64,000 nucleotides of DNA from Zobellia roscoffensis (GCF_015330165.1 NZ_JADDXT010000002.1:3313646-3377645), one strand, 5' to 3'. Positions 34,798 through 44,750 are shown, counted from the first letter of the stretch. Notes: a model not told the origin generated them from the letters alone. A program made the numbers and translations.

Positions 34798-37059
34798 TTA
34801 TTTTTCGTTTTCCAGTTCTTCTATCGTCCAATAGTCTTCACGGTCTTTTATACTTCTTCTCACATTACCAACCTTCCAAGCAGGAACGCCACTTTCGTTG
34901 TTTAGGTGCATTCTTATGTAGGTGACGACGCTAGCAATGTATTCATCGTCCTGTTGTTTCATGCCCGCCATAACACCAGAGTACTCTTTGCCGTCAACAG
35001 GTCCCGTAAGGCCATTTAGAAGAATTTTCACGGGAATATCCCATTTTTTGGCGGTCACCCTGGGAGAACCGATCAATGAAGGAGCCATGCCTTCAATACC
35101 ATTACCATTTTTACCATGACAGGACGCACATAAATTTTTAAAATGCGTGTATCCCTTTACAATTCTGCTGCGGGTATGAGTATTCTGAAGCACGTGTTTC
35201 TTCTTGATTTGCTCTATTTCTAGAGGTACTTCTTTTAGACTCTCTTCCCCAATGACCGCAATAGCTTCGTTTGATGGATTTGAGGAAATGACCTGGGCAA
35301 TGGTTTCGTTTCCTGCTTTGTCTTTTGCAGACCGTAGAGAAAGCAACAGTTGTTGCAAAACTTCTGGGTTTGTATCATTTTTTAACGTCTGGACCGCTTC
35401 AATAACTTCTTGATTACCGGATTTTAGCAAAGGTTCGGCTACCCGAAGCGCTGCCATACGTACCCGGGCATCATCATCTTGCAGAGCTGATAGAATAAGA
35501 GATTTGTCAATGGCATCAAGACCATCTAAAGCCCAGATAGCATGTAGTCTACCCAATGCATAATCCGTATCACCTAGCATTGAACCCATAAAAGGGTCAC
35601 CGCCAGTTACAATATCTTTTAAATCCGGGACTATGGATTTGTCTTCCTTGAGTACCAAAAGTTTTTGAGCGGTAAGACGGTACCAACCGTTAGGGTGATG
35701 CAGATAATCCAATAATTGGGCATTTGATTTGTTCAAGAGGTTTTCCTGTTTGGCAGGTGCAATTTCTTCATGAACTATTCTGTAAATTCTACCTTTTCCA
35801 ATATTCTTGTCAAATCCTTTTCGTTCTACCACAGGGCGAAGAAAACTACCTTTTCTAACCCAGTTGCCCTCTTGAATAATTCCGCGGTACATGTCTACAA
35901 CGTACAAACAACCGTCAGGGCCGGTTTGAGTGTCAACTGGTCTAAAGTTGGTATCTGTGGATGCCAGAAACTCTGTTTCACCATACGGATTGGAAAGTAC
36001 TTTTTTTCCGTTCACTAGGTTCACTTTCGCTCTACGAATCAAGCGCCCAACTGGTTCGGGAATGAAAAGGTCGCCATACATGGGCAATTTATCGCCTAAA
36101 AATACCGACTGCCCACAACTTGCCGTAAAATGGTTGAGTGTACCGTCTTCTCGAAGCCTATGGAGACCGCCCTGCACATCTGGTGTTCCAATTATGGGCC
36201 ACACTTTTTCAAAACCTTCTTCCCATTTGCCTTCCATTTCTAGATTGCCATAATAGGGATGTTGTTGATAGCCCAATGCAGGGGTTTCGCCACCTGCGCT
36301 GGAATAATAAATCTGACCTACTTCGTCTTGCGTCATGCCCCATTGACCCGAAGGTGCGTCCATTAAGGTATCAACCTCCATTTCACCCTTTGTAAATCTA
36401 TAGCGCAAAGAGCCATTGGATTGATAAAGGTAATTATCCAGCCCCCAAATCATTGTGGCGGATTGGTGCTCTAGGTTTGCATTATCACGTTTATTATTTT
36501 CTAGGATGAGCTTCTTTTCATCGGCAACATTGTCGCCGTCCGTATCCCTGTACGTGTAAAGGCTGCGGTTGTATGTCTCGCCAATGATCACCCTGTCGTC
36601 TAACGGAAGTAGAATTCTCGGCAGAATCAAACTATCAACAAAAACAGTACTCTTATCCATTTTGCCGTCTCCGTCCAAATCCTCAAGCACAGAAACTCGG
36701 CTCCACGGTTCATTTTCGTCCGTACCATCTATATCTTGCATATAGGTCAGCATTTCGGCAACATACAGTTTGCCATCGGGAGCCCATGCAATAGTTACGG
36801 GTTCATTGATCATGGGTTCACTGGCAACCAGCTCCATTCTATAGCCTTCAGGCAGGTGCATAGTTTTCATACTTTCCTCGGGCGACATAAAAGTGACCGG
36901 CGGGTCTTTTACTAGTGTAGGTTTAGAGTAAATAACATCTGCGTAAACCGGTTTTTCTTTTTTACAACTGCCAAGAGTGAATAGTACAAGGGCAGAAGTA
37001 AAGAAGAGACTTTTTTGTATTGTAGAACGATTTGTTAACTGGTAAAATAATTGGTTCAT
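34798..37059 (-). CDS. Lipoprotein dehydrogenase-like propeller with HEAT repeats and cytochrome c domain
   Basis: This 753-residue lipoprotein (lipobox LGSC) begins with a six-bladed propeller resembling PVC-type membrane-bound dehydrogenases and PQQ/NHL sugar dehydrogenases (MHLPEGYRMELVASEP; WAPDGKLYVAEM; TGPDGCLYVVDMYRGIIQEG). HEAT-like repeats fill residues about 470-600. A cytochrome c motif CASCH at 644-648 with GMAPSLIGSPRV and a distal MAGMKQQ as possible Met ligand closes the protein. This layout is widespread in Planctomycetes and Bacteroidota and is thought to oxidise a sugar and pass electrons to the respiratory chain, but no substrate is assigned. Its location between GH29 and GH2 supports a periplasmic sugar-oxidation role. 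A 152-bp gap upstream may hold its own promoter. Confidence 0.87.
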   Translation of the reverse strand: MNQLFYQLTNRSTIQKSLFFTSALVLFTLGSCKKEKPVYADVIYSKPTLVKDPPVTFMSPEESMKTMHLPEGYRMELVASEPMINEPVTIAWAPDGKLYVAEMLTYMQDIDGTDENEPWSRVSVLEDLDGDGKMDKSTVFVDSLILPRILLPLDDRVIIGETYNRSLYTYRDTDGDNVADEKKLILENNKRDNANLEHQSATMIWGLDNYLYQSNGSLRYRFTKGEMEVDTLMDAPSGQWGMTQDEVGQIYYSSAGGETPALGYQQHPYYGNLEMEGKWEEGFEKVWPIIGTPDVQGGLHRLREDGTLNHFTASCGQSVFLGDKLPMYGDLFIPEPVGRLIRRAKVNLVNGKKVLSNPYGETEFLASTDTNFRPVDTQTGPDGCLYVVDMYRGIIQEGNWVRKGSFLRPVVERKGFDKNIGKGRIYRIVHEEIAPAKQENLLNKSNAQLLDYLHHPNGWYRLTAQKLLVLKEDKSIVPDLKDIVTGGDPFMGSMLGDTDYALGRLHAIWALDGLDAIDKSLILSALQDDDARVRMAALRVAEPLLKSGNQEVIEAVQTLKNDTNPEVLQQLLLSLRSAKDKAGNETIAQVISSNPSNEAIAVIGEESLKEVPLEIEQIKKKHVLQNTHTRSRIVKGYTHFKNLCASCHGKNGNGIEGMAPSLIGSPRVTAKKWDIPVKILLNGLTGPVDGKEYSGVMAGMKQQDDEYIASVVTYIRMHLNNESGVPAWKVGNVRRSIKDREDYWTIEELENEK

Positions 37060-37174
37060 ATTCGGTTTTTTGGCGTTTGTTTGTTGTTCGTTTTTGGTTA
37101 AACTGTAGTGTTATTTTGTAAGAGTGATTTTTCGTAAAAATAATCATAGCACCTTATTGAAATTGTTACAAATG

Positions 37175-37195
37175 ATCATATGCCTATATCATATG
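37175..37195. repeat. Direct repeat ATCATATG x2, 13-bp period
   Basis: ATCATATG occurs at 37175-37182 and 37188-37195 in the 152-bp gap between a GH29 gene and the cytochrome fusion gene. CATATG is itself palindromic, so a small hairpin is also possible. It may be a regulator site for the downstream genes or simply AT-rich sequence. Confidence 0.4.
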
Positions 37196-37211
37196 TGCTT
37201 TTTGATGATTT

Positions 37212-38633
37212 TTAATTCATTTGATGAGTGGAATTTCCGATTTCTACTTCGGCAATAATGGCATTTATACCGTTCCATTTTAAAATTTCAATTTTGATAT
37301 ATCGGGCTTTGGAGGCCTTAAAATCAATGCTTCTATATTTTGAATTCGTTGGCCATGAATCCGTAGATACCAGCAGGAATTCTTTATTATCATTGCTGAT
37401 GTAGGTCTTGCATTCTAAAATATTTCCTTCCGAAAGGGCCGTTTCCGGAGCTGGTTTGCTCTTGTGGTTGGGCACTAAGGTGATGATGTTTATATTTTTG
37501 GGACGGCCCAAATCAAAAGTTAGGGTCTGAATTGAAGAAGCATCGGAAACCCAGTGTTTAAAATCGGTTTTGTATTGGGTAGCATCTATTAAATGGGAAG
37601 CCTTGCCACTGGATGCAGTGGCCGTTACAATAGGCGCCGAGAAAATGAGATGTTTTTTTGATGGGAGGTCTATTCTGGATTCATTGGGAGACCATTTTTT
37701 ACCAATGTCGCTTAAAAGCGAGATAAACGCAGAATCTAAAAGACCCTCTCTGTTGGGCATGCAATTAAGCATAAAATTACAATACCTGCTTTCTAGCGTT
37801 TCCAATTTTGAAACTAGCTTTTCGGCACTTTCTTCTTTTAACATACCGTTTGGGGTTTCAGGACCCCAGAACCATCCGTTTCCTTTAAAGTTGCAATGCC
37901 CTAATGCCGAAGCCATTTGGTTGTTCTCATCGGGAAAAGCTCCAAAGGGACCTTCAAAATAAGGAATATCCAATTGATAAGGGGCCTGTAAATGGGTATG
38001 GTCCGTCAATAAACAATCGGGCTGTATCTTTCTAATCAATTCACGAATTTCAGTGAAGGGTACTTCATGATGGCCCATCCGCCAAAACCAGCCATCTATA
38101 ACTAAATAATCTATTTTACCATAGTTGGTCAGCAGTTCGGTAATCTGGGTTTTTATAAAGTCCATTTCCGGAGGTCCGATTTTATCTTTATCGATACTAT
38201 GTGTGCTGTCCCAAATGGAATAATAGAGGCCTACTTTCAGTCCTTTTTTCCTGAAAGACTCAACATATTGCTTTACGATGTCCTTTTTGTATGGAGTAGA
38301 AGCAACATCATAATCGGTAACCTCACTATCCCATAAACAAAAGCCCTCGTGGTGTTTTGTCGTCAGCAGGCCAAATTTCATTTTCGCTGAAACGGCAGCA
38401 TCTGCCCACTGGTCCGTATTCAGGTTCTTTGGATTGAAAGTAGAAATATCATAGTTTTCTTCGCCCCAACTTGCCCCGTAAGACATGATGTTGTAACATA
38501 TGAACATACCAAAGCGCATATCAACAAAATCTTGCAATAGTTGGCCATATTGTTTTGATGATGTTTCAGGTGTTTGGGCGGTGACTTGCAAACAACAGAG
38601 CAGTGCTAATAAAGTGGTACGAATGATTCTCAT
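37212..38633 (-). CDS. GH29 alpha-L-fucosidase-type enzyme with C-terminal F5/8-like domain
   Basis: I start at the ATG at 38633 (473 residues), two codons inside a TTG-initiated frame. A signal peptide ends VTAQ. The TIM barrel has the GH29 features DMRFGMFICYNIMSYGASW, TTKHHEGFCLWDS and the nucleophile Asp180 in YLVIDGWFW. Residues about 325-470 form an F5/8 type C-like sandwich (LTFDLGRPKNINIITLVP). GH29 enzymes remove alpha-L-fucose; some marine members act on alpha-L-galactose, which has the same ring configuration and occurs in porphyran. Either is plausible here. It is 8 bp after the next GH29 gene. It differs clearly from the other two GH29 proteins in the active-site region. Confidence 0.88.
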   Translation of the reverse strand: MRIIRTTLLALLCCLQVTAQTPETSSKQYGQLLQDFVDMRFGMFICYNIMSYGASWGEENYDISTFNPKNLNTDQWADAAVSAKMKFGLLTTKHHEGFCLWDSEVTDYDVASTPYKKDIVKQYVESFRKKGLKVGLYYSIWDSTHSIDKDKIGPPEMDFIKTQITELLTNYGKIDYLVIDGWFWRMGHHEVPFTEIRELIRKIQPDCLLTDHTHLQAPYQLDIPYFEGPFGAFPDENNQMASALGHCNFKGNGWFWGPETPNGMLKEESAEKLVSKLETLESRYCNFMLNCMPNREGLLDSAFISLLSDIGKKWSPNESRIDLPSKKHLIFSAPIVTATASSGKASHLIDATQYKTDFKHWVSDASSIQTLTFDLGRPKNINIITLVPNHKSKPAPETALSEGNILECKTYISNDNKEFLLVSTDSWPTNSKYRSIDFKASKARYIKIEILKWNGINAIIAEVEIGNSTHQMN

Positions 38634-38641
38634 GAACAACT

Positions 38642-40015
38642 TTAGTTAAGTGTTATTTTAAAAACGTTGGCCGATTCCTCAAGCATAACGCCATTCAATT
38701 TTAAAAGAAGTCCGTTTTCATTATGGTCAAATTGAACAGGTTTACCCGTACCCAAATGAACGATTTTTTGAATATCACTTTCACGAAGTTTAAAACTTGA
38801 ATTTAAGGATTTAATCAAAAGGTCACCATCAGGTTTACCCAAGCAAGAGGCATAAAGATTATTTCCGTTTACAGTAAACCGGATGTCTTCTTTTGTGTAT
38901 TGAACTTGTGCAAAATGATTGTTGTGATGGTACGTATAGTTACCTTCATCAATATCAGTAGGGCCTTCACCATAAATAAACCAAGGAGCTGTGTTATAAA
39001 CAGCTTCACCGTTCTTTTCTAACCATTTGCCCATCTGTGTTAGGTTTTTGACTACTTCGGCAGGAAAAGTACCATCAGACTTTGGAGGGATGTTTAATAA
39101 AAGGATTCCATTTTTACTAATAACATCCATTAACATATCTACCAATTCATTGGTGGAACGTAAAGGAATACCTTCTCTATAAAACCAACCATGTGTTGGA
39201 AAATCTGGTGGCACGGTCATATCCATATCGGTCATCCAAACGTCATAAGCGGTTTCGGTAAGAATACCATTTTCTAAATCTCGCATGCCTACGGAAGGTG
39301 GAATGTCATTGGATTTATAAACAAATTCAACTTCTTTTTTTCGCTTTAAAGACTTATTGAAAAAGTAAGAAATAAACTCCCTTTGATATTTATCTTCAAA
39401 TACGGGAGATGGTAAAGTTCCTTCACCAATAAACTTGCTTTTGCGAGTCACTTTTTTATTGTGAGAGCCTTTGGTACCACCAAAACTGGCATCCACCCAA
39501 AAAATATCGGGATCATACTTATCTACTCCTTCTTTGGCAAAATCAATCCATTCATCACCTTCAATAGAATGATAGGAAACCAAGGTTTTCATATTTCGTT
39601 TGCGGACAGCTTTAAAAACTTCGCCAACGATATCTATTTTAGGTCCAACTTTAGCCGTGTTGTAATCTGAGATATCGCTGTTCCAGTGTTTTAAATCACT
39701 ACCATGCCAACCGATGACCCCACCAAATTTGGCACCAGCGGTTTCAAACAGTTTAGCCCATTCATCCGCATTAAAATTTTCGCCTTTAAATTGTTTGAGC
39801 AATTGTTCATCCGTCCAATCTTCTTTTCCTTTTTCATAACTGATAGTCTGAATTCCCCAGTGGCAGTATATTCCAAATTTAGCGTCAACCAGCCATTCTG
39901 GGGCGTGGTGGTTTCTTAAGGAGTTCCAAGCTGGTTCATAATTCTTTTCCTGAGCTTGTAAACAAGAGGGCAGAGAAAACAAAATGGTCATTAAAATGAA
40001 GACTGTTTTTTTCAT
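38642..40015 (-). CDS. GH29 alpha-L-fucosidase/alpha-L-galactosidase-type enzyme
   Basis: The 457-residue protein has a signal peptide ending LQAQ. WLVDAKFGIYCHWG and KFGGVIGWHGSDLKHWNS are the start of a GH29 barrel, and the candidate nucleophile is Asp175 in FWVDASFG. The C-terminal quarter has beta strands (FTVNGNNLYASCLGKPDGDL), as in fucosidases with a small beta-sandwich. It resembles the GH29 at 48203 much more than the one at 37212, so this pair looks like an old duplication. Neighbours are a GH29 and a sulfatase. Removal of L-galactose or L-fucose units from desulfated oligosaccharides is the likely job, but linkage and sugar cannot be read from sequence. Confidence 0.88.
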   Translation of the reverse strand: MKKTVFILMTILFSLPSCLQAQEKNYEPAWNSLRNHHAPEWLVDAKFGIYCHWGIQTISYEKGKEDWTDEQLLKQFKGENFNADEWAKLFETAGAKFGGVIGWHGSDLKHWNSDISDYNTAKVGPKIDIVGEVFKAVRKRNMKTLVSYHSIEGDEWIDFAKEGVDKYDPDIFWVDASFGGTKGSHNKKVTRKSKFIGEGTLPSPVFEDKYQREFISYFFNKSLKRKKEVEFVYKSNDIPPSVGMRDLENGILTETAYDVWMTDMDMTVPPDFPTHGWFYREGIPLRSTNELVDMLMDVISKNGILLLNIPPKSDGTFPAEVVKNLTQMGKWLEKNGEAVYNTAPWFIYGEGPTDIDEGNYTYHHNNHFAQVQYTKEDIRFTVNGNNLYASCLGKPDGDLLIKSLNSSFKLRESDIQKIVHLGTGKPVQFDHNENGLLLKLNGVMLEESANVFKITLN

Positions 40016-40094
40016 AATCGTTGTTTTATTTTGGTAAGTGGTTCTGATACGTATAAGAATATTTTAAGCTGGATTAAAGCCCATTAATTAGCTT

Positions 40095-41597
40095 TTAAAA
40101 AAGTGTAGTTCCTCCATTGGTGTTTAAATCCAGATAGGTCTCTTGCATTTTTTGTATACGCTCTGCTTGCCCGGGCTCATTAATTAGATTTTTATTTTTC
40201 TTCTCTTGTACATTGTCCTTTAAATCATACAGTTCAATTGCTTTTAGTCCTTTTAGGTTTTTCTTACTATCCGCTATCATGATCAGTTTAAAATTACCTT
40301 CACGAATGGCATGAAAAGGACCCTTAACATCTTGGGACCTGTGCATGAGGTATTTGTGCAGCGGTTCTGTGGATTTTTGTTGAAAGATGGGAAGAAGATT
40401 AGCGGAATCTAACACTTTACTATCATCAATCGGAACGTTTACAATTGCTGATAAGGTGGAAACCATATCCTGACCTACAATAGGAACATGGGATTCTGAG
40501 TTTTTAGCAATTTTTTCCGGCCAAACGGCGATAAAAGGAACACGATGCCCACCTTCATAGATTGAAGCTTTTTTGCCAGAAAGCCCATTACTGGAATCAT
40601 GCCCTGCGTCTTTTAACGCTTTGTCATGATTAAGGCCTCCATTATCAGAAGTAAATACAAAAAGGGTATTTTTATACGCCCCGGTTTTTTTAAGAGCTTT
40701 TATCATCATACCCACTTGGGCATCTAGTTCGGCAATCATATCCCCATGATTTCCAGGAGTAGAACCTTTTATTTTTTTTCCGTCTAAACTTTCTGATGGA
40801 CTATGGGGCACATGAACAGCCTGGCTGCAGTAGTACATAAAAAATGGATTTTTAGCACTGTTTTTGCCTTGCTGTTCAATATAGTTTACAGCTTTGTTTG
40901 CTAAAATTGGCCCAGCTAAGGAAGGGTTCCAATTAGAATCGCCTATACCATCTCTTCCGCGATTTCTGTTTCCTTCGTCATATTCGGTTTGTTCAAAAGG
41001 AATATGAACTAATTCCGAATCAGTTTTGAGTTTCATCCACGTGCCATTTTCATAATAGACATAAGGTTTGTTTTGAATGCCTTGAGGTAGTTCTATAGAG
41101 TAATCAAAGTCGAATTTTTGAGCACCTCCCTCTGTTTTTGAATAATCTTCTGGAGCACCGTTCCAAACACCGCCCAATCCCCATTTGCCAAAAAATGACG
41201 TGTTATATCCTGCCTTTTTTGCAATCCGGGATAGGGTAGTGGAGTCATCATCAATACCGTCATTGGTTAACGGAGACCAAACACCCCAAGGGCTATTAGT
41301 ATTTCTATACGGATAATTACCGGTCATCATTGAATATCGGGTAGGAGCACATAAAGAAGCAGGGGAGTGGGCATCGGAAAATCGCATACCATTTGCTATG
41401 AGTTCATCTATATTAGGTGTGGGAACCACGGGTGCTTTACCCGTTCTTTCTTTGTGATAAAAACCGATATCGCCAAGACCGATATCATCGGCCATTACGA
41501 TTACAACATTTGGTTGTTCCTGAGCACTCAGCAAACTGCCAAGTCCTGCAAATAAAATTAGGAAGCATATTTTGTTTATCAATGTAGATGGATTCAT
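40095..41597 (-). CDS. S1-family sulfatase (CAPTR type)
   Basis: The 500-residue protein has a signal peptide ending LSAQ near residue 26. Metal-binding DD is at 37-38; the maturation site is Cys83 in CAPTRYSMMTG, where Thr replaces the fourth-position Ser of CxPSR. GKWGLGG, HVPHSPS and TSDNGGL follow. These features and length match arylsulfatase-type members of S1. It is expected to act on galactan oligosaccharides in the periplasm. It is preceded at 46 bp by an alpha/beta hydrolase gene and followed at 79 bp by a GH29 gene. Confidence 0.92.
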   Translation of the reverse strand: MNPSTLINKICFLILFAGLGSLLSAQEQPNVVIVMADDIGLGDIGFYHKERTGKAPVVPTPNIDELIANGMRFSDAHSPASLCAPTRYSMMTGNYPYRNTNSPWGVWSPLTNDGIDDDSTTLSRIAKKAGYNTSFFGKWGLGGVWNGAPEDYSKTEGGAQKFDFDYSIELPQGIQNKPYVYYENGTWMKLKTDSELVHIPFEQTEYDEGNRNRGRDGIGDSNWNPSLAGPILANKAVNYIEQQGKNSAKNPFFMYYCSQAVHVPHSPSESLDGKKIKGSTPGNHGDMIAELDAQVGMMIKALKKTGAYKNTLFVFTSDNGGLNHDKALKDAGHDSSNGLSGKKASIYEGGHRVPFIAVWPEKIAKNSESHVPIVGQDMVSTLSAIVNVPIDDSKVLDSANLLPIFQQKSTEPLHKYLMHRSQDVKGPFHAIREGNFKLIMIADSKKNLKGLKAIELYDLKDNVQEKKNKNLINEPGQAERIQKMQETYLDLNTNGGTTLF

Positions 41598-41643
41598 AAG
41601 TGCTATATTTTTAATAGTTTTTGGGGTTGTTGTGTTATTATTT

Positions 41644-43158
41644 TTATTGTCCTAAGTAATCTTGTACAGTGGGTGTCCAGATACGGTTATAGGCCTTTAC
41701 TTCTCTATGGTTATAGAAGCGTGCCTCACTATTAGAGTATAGGGAATTGGCCAATTTGTTCAGAGTATCCGAATCGGTTTTAGGCCATACACCATTTTCT
41801 ATCCGTTGTACCATAATTTCAATAGCGGATAGCCATTCAGATAAACTAAAACTGCAATGTCCCCATCTGTTGACATATGCCATGCGGAAAAAGTCCGAGT
41901 AGCCGTTTTCCTTTACTAATTCCTTATAACCTTGGCCCATAGTTGGGTACACCAAGGCATCTCCGCTAGTATTTATTCTCAAAAGGGGAACTTTAGGTTT
42001 TCCTAAATGAGTACGACCAGGAGCACTCCACCATTTTACGGCTTTAGGGTTGGCCTTAACACGCTCAAACGAATTGATTTTTTTTAATTCCTTTTTAAGG
42101 TCAATTTTCGCTTCTTTATATAATTTTTGAACAGCTGCTTTATACAATGTGTCGCCATTTGAGAATGAAACTTGATAATCTACTCCGGTATTCCATCGTA
42201 GTTGACCGGGAGCAGATTGCTCTAGCATACTGGTGCCAAAAGTTTGTTTTGAAGGAAGTAGTTTCAAGAGACTTTGATACATACTTTCTTGCAAGTCATT
42301 TGCATTGTTGGCATCTGGTTCTGGAATCGGTGCTTTTCCCGGACCACCCCAAGCGGGCCACTGCCCAATAGTTATTGCAAGCGCAATACGGGCACGGCCT
42401 TCAGGTGTCTTTTGGGCATTTTTTATAGCCTTTTGCCACTTAGTGCCAATAATAGATATTTCAGGTTCAGTAAGTGGAAGGTTTACGATGGGAAGGTCCG
42501 GGGCAATAAGTGCTTTTAAAACAAACAATCCATCCAAATGTGTATTGGCCATCCACGGACTGGTAGAGGCACATCCGGCAATAGCGCCATCTATCCGGTC
42601 TGGATGTATTTCCGCCATAGCCAATGTAACAGTACCCCCACCGGAACACCCTAATTGTATGACCTGCTTGGGTTTTCCAAAGATGGATTCAAAAATATCC
42701 AAAACCGATATAAGATCATGAATCTCATGGGCAGGGTCGTAATTGTCAAGTCTTTCTGGCCTACGGGCAGTTCCGGACAAGGCATACCCTTGTTTAAGTA
42801 ATAACAAGTTTCTAGATGAATCTGCGGACTTTCTATAATCCAAATCGTTAAGAAGTGTTCCGTTCCAGTTATTAGGAACACGTATTAGGTATTCTGTTCC
42901 TCTGATAGGAATACTATCCTTAATCTCTGTGTAATCACTTTGAGAATCGCTTTTGAGTGGCACGTTGGATAAATCCGGCATATGCCAATTTTGAGATGAT
43001 TGAGTTGGTTGGACCTGAGCATAAATGGTTTGAGAAATGGCAATTAATTGTAGAAAAACAATCCCCCAAGTGATGATGCACTTGCTATTTGGAAACGTTG
43101 CTATTTGTACAACGGCCAAAAGTTGCCTCTCATTTTTTAAGTCAAATTGGTCTAACAT
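41644..43158 (-). CDS. Secreted alpha/beta-hydrolase, possible esterase
   Basis: The protein has 504 residues. A hydrophobic segment ending YAQ is preceded by a 26-residue hydrophilic stretch, so the true start may be further in, but no inner ATG precedes the signal segment. The nucleophile elbow is Ser172 in GCSGGG, an Asp in NTSGDALV and a His in WGHCSF complete a candidate triad in the right order. It has the look of tannase-like or PHB-depolymerase-like hydrolases. Such enzymes usually cleave ester groups. It is flanked on both sides by sulfatases (46 and 21 bp), suggesting a role in removing ester substituents such as acetyl groups from the same sulfated oligosaccharides. Confidence 0.75.
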   Translation of the reverse strand: MLDQFDLKNERQLLAVVQIATFPNSKCIITWGIVFLQLIAISQTIYAQVQPTQSSQNWHMPDLSNVPLKSDSQSDYTEIKDSIPIRGTEYLIRVPNNWNGTLLNDLDYRKSADSSRNLLLLKQGYALSGTARRPERLDNYDPAHEIHDLISVLDIFESIFGKPKQVIQLGCSGGGTVTLAMAEIHPDRIDGAIAGCASTSPWMANTHLDGLFVLKALIAPDLPIVNLPLTEPEISIIGTKWQKAIKNAQKTPEGRARIALAITIGQWPAWGGPGKAPIPEPDANNANDLQESMYQSLLKLLPSKQTFGTSMLEQSAPGQLRWNTGVDYQVSFSNGDTLYKAAVQKLYKEAKIDLKKELKKINSFERVKANPKAVKWWSAPGRTHLGKPKVPLLRINTSGDALVYPTMGQGYKELVKENGYSDFFRMAYVNRWGHCSFSLSEWLSAIEIMVQRIENGVWPKTDSDTLNKLANSLYSNSEARFYNHREVKAYNRIWTPTVQDYLGQ

Positions 43159-43179
43159 AAATTTTTCTTTAAAAGTTGT

Positions 43180-44700
43180 TTATTGTCTTTGCTCAACAGG
43201 TTTCAAATGTTCCTTTTCAAAACCTTCAAAGAAATAGGGATAATTATCCCAAGGCGATTTTCCTTGCATTCTTGGGTCGTTTGTCCTTTTTAAATAGGCA
43301 AATAAGTCTGTTTTTAATTCGACGCACAGGCTTGCATAAGTATCGTCATAAGCGAGGTTATGTAGTTGATAAGGGTCTTCCTTTACATTGTACAGCTCTA
43401 CTTCAGGACGTTTTTTAAGTGATAGGTCTGCATAAAATTTCACAGAGTCTTGATCTTTATTTTTAATTAAATATTCACGGGAAGGCCCGGCATCTATATC
43501 TCCGTAAAAACCTTGGTGCGGAGAGGCAAAATCAGGATTACCGGAAGGCCATCTGTCAGATTCAAAGTTTATCATATACAACCAATCGCCTTTGCGAATG
43601 GTTCTTATGGGATAGGGAGCTCCACCGGGACGGCAATAGGTGTGGCGTTCCAAAGCCGTAAATACCCGATCTCTTTTAGGGTCTATTTGTCCACTTTTAT
43701 TGGACAGCAAAACGTCTAAAAAACTATTTCCCGTAACATCTTCGGGAGTAGCAATATCAACGGCTTCTAGTAAAGTGGGAACAAAATCAGTGAAGCTTAT
43801 AAAATCATCTACGCGGTTGCCCCCTTTAATTTTATTGCCCCAACATATAGCTAAAGGCATATGCGTGCCATAATCATAGCATGTGCCTTTTGCACGGGGA
43901 AAAGGCATTCCATTATCTGCCGTTACAATTATGATAGTGTTCTCTAACTCTCCGGCATCTTCCAAGGCGTTGATCATCCGCCCTAAGTGTGAATCGAACC
44001 ACTCTATTTCACTGTAATAATCGGCAATGTCATTGCGTATTAATTCATTATCGGGTAAAAAACCGGGTACTTCTATTTTTGAAATATCTTTGCCAGCCCT
44101 GGCGCCGCTTCCAGCATCGTATCCTCGGTGGGCTTCATGTGACCCGAACCAAAAAAAGAAAGGTTTGTCCTCTTTTTTACTAGAAAGAAAGGTATTGAAG
44201 TTTTCTGCATAATCTTTATTGGACATCTTTTTTGGGGCATCCATTTTAATATCGTTGAACTCTGGAGCTAATGGTCGTGTCTGGTAGGGGTCTTTTTGAT
44301 TGGCCGGCATATACCCTTTACCAGAATACCCTGTGGTATATCCATTTTGGGATAATAGTGTTGAAAAAGTGGTATACTTTTTAGGCAATCCTCCAAACAA
44401 TAGTCCGCCTTCTTCAAGGTCCCAAATATTACGCCCGGTTAAAATGGAAGCTCTTGATGGAGCGCAAGAAGATACGTTTGTATAGGCATTATTGAATATA
44501 ACCCCACTCTTGGCAACACGGTCAAAATTAGGTGTGTTTAACTCTGCCGCACCTTGAGTGGAAGTATGTGCAAAAGATTGATCATCAGCAATACAAAAAA
44601 GGATGTTCGGTTTTTGCTGGGCAGCTGCTTTTGCAAAGCATCCACTTATCAATAGTAGAAGAATTACTAATGTTGTCTGTTTATTAAAAAAAGTCATCAT
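43180..44700 (-). CDS. S1-family sulfatase (CAPSR type), sulfamidase-like
   Basis: The 506-residue protein has a signal peptide ending AAAQ near residue 28. DD is at 39-40 (IADDQSFAHTS) and the maturation site is Cys79 in CAPSRASILTG. WFGSHEAHRGYD and VTADNGMPFPRAKGTCYDYG are the later substrate and metal segments, a pattern found in heparan-sulfamidase-like S1 members. Its target sulfate is unknown. It lies 21 bp before an alpha/beta hydrolase and 50 bp after the DUF1080 gene. It starts with two ATG codons, either of which may be used. Confidence 0.92.
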   Translation of the reverse strand: MMTFFNKQTTLVILLLLISGCFAKAAAQQKPNILFCIADDQSFAHTSTQGAAELNTPNFDRVAKSGVIFNNAYTNVSSCAPSRASILTGRNIWDLEEGGLLFGGLPKKYTTFSTLLSQNGYTTGYSGKGYMPANQKDPYQTRPLAPEFNDIKMDAPKKMSNKDYAENFNTFLSSKKEDKPFFFWFGSHEAHRGYDAGSGARAGKDISKIEVPGFLPDNELIRNDIADYYSEIEWFDSHLGRMINALEDAGELENTIIIVTADNGMPFPRAKGTCYDYGTHMPLAICWGNKIKGGNRVDDFISFTDFVPTLLEAVDIATPEDVTGNSFLDVLLSNKSGQIDPKRDRVFTALERHTYCRPGGAPYPIRTIRKGDWLYMINFESDRWPSGNPDFASPHQGFYGDIDAGPSREYLIKNKDQDSVKFYADLSLKKRPEVELYNVKEDPYQLHNLAYDDTYASLCVELKTDLFAYLKRTNDPRMQGKSPWDNYPYFFEGFEKEHLKPVEQRQ

Positions 44701-44750
44701 GCTTTTTTTTCTCTATTTATGGTGTAATTAATTTCCTTTTCTTATGATTT

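Noticed and set aside
40061..40097. Imperfect hairpin TTTTAAGCT / AGCTTTTAAAA
   Set aside because: The right arm overlaps the sulfatase stop codon and pairing needs a two-base bulge; AT-rich sequence explains it.
42147..42721. Several plus-strand frames inside the alpha/beta hydrolase gene
   Set aside because: Antisense shadows of a gene with an intact catalytic triad.
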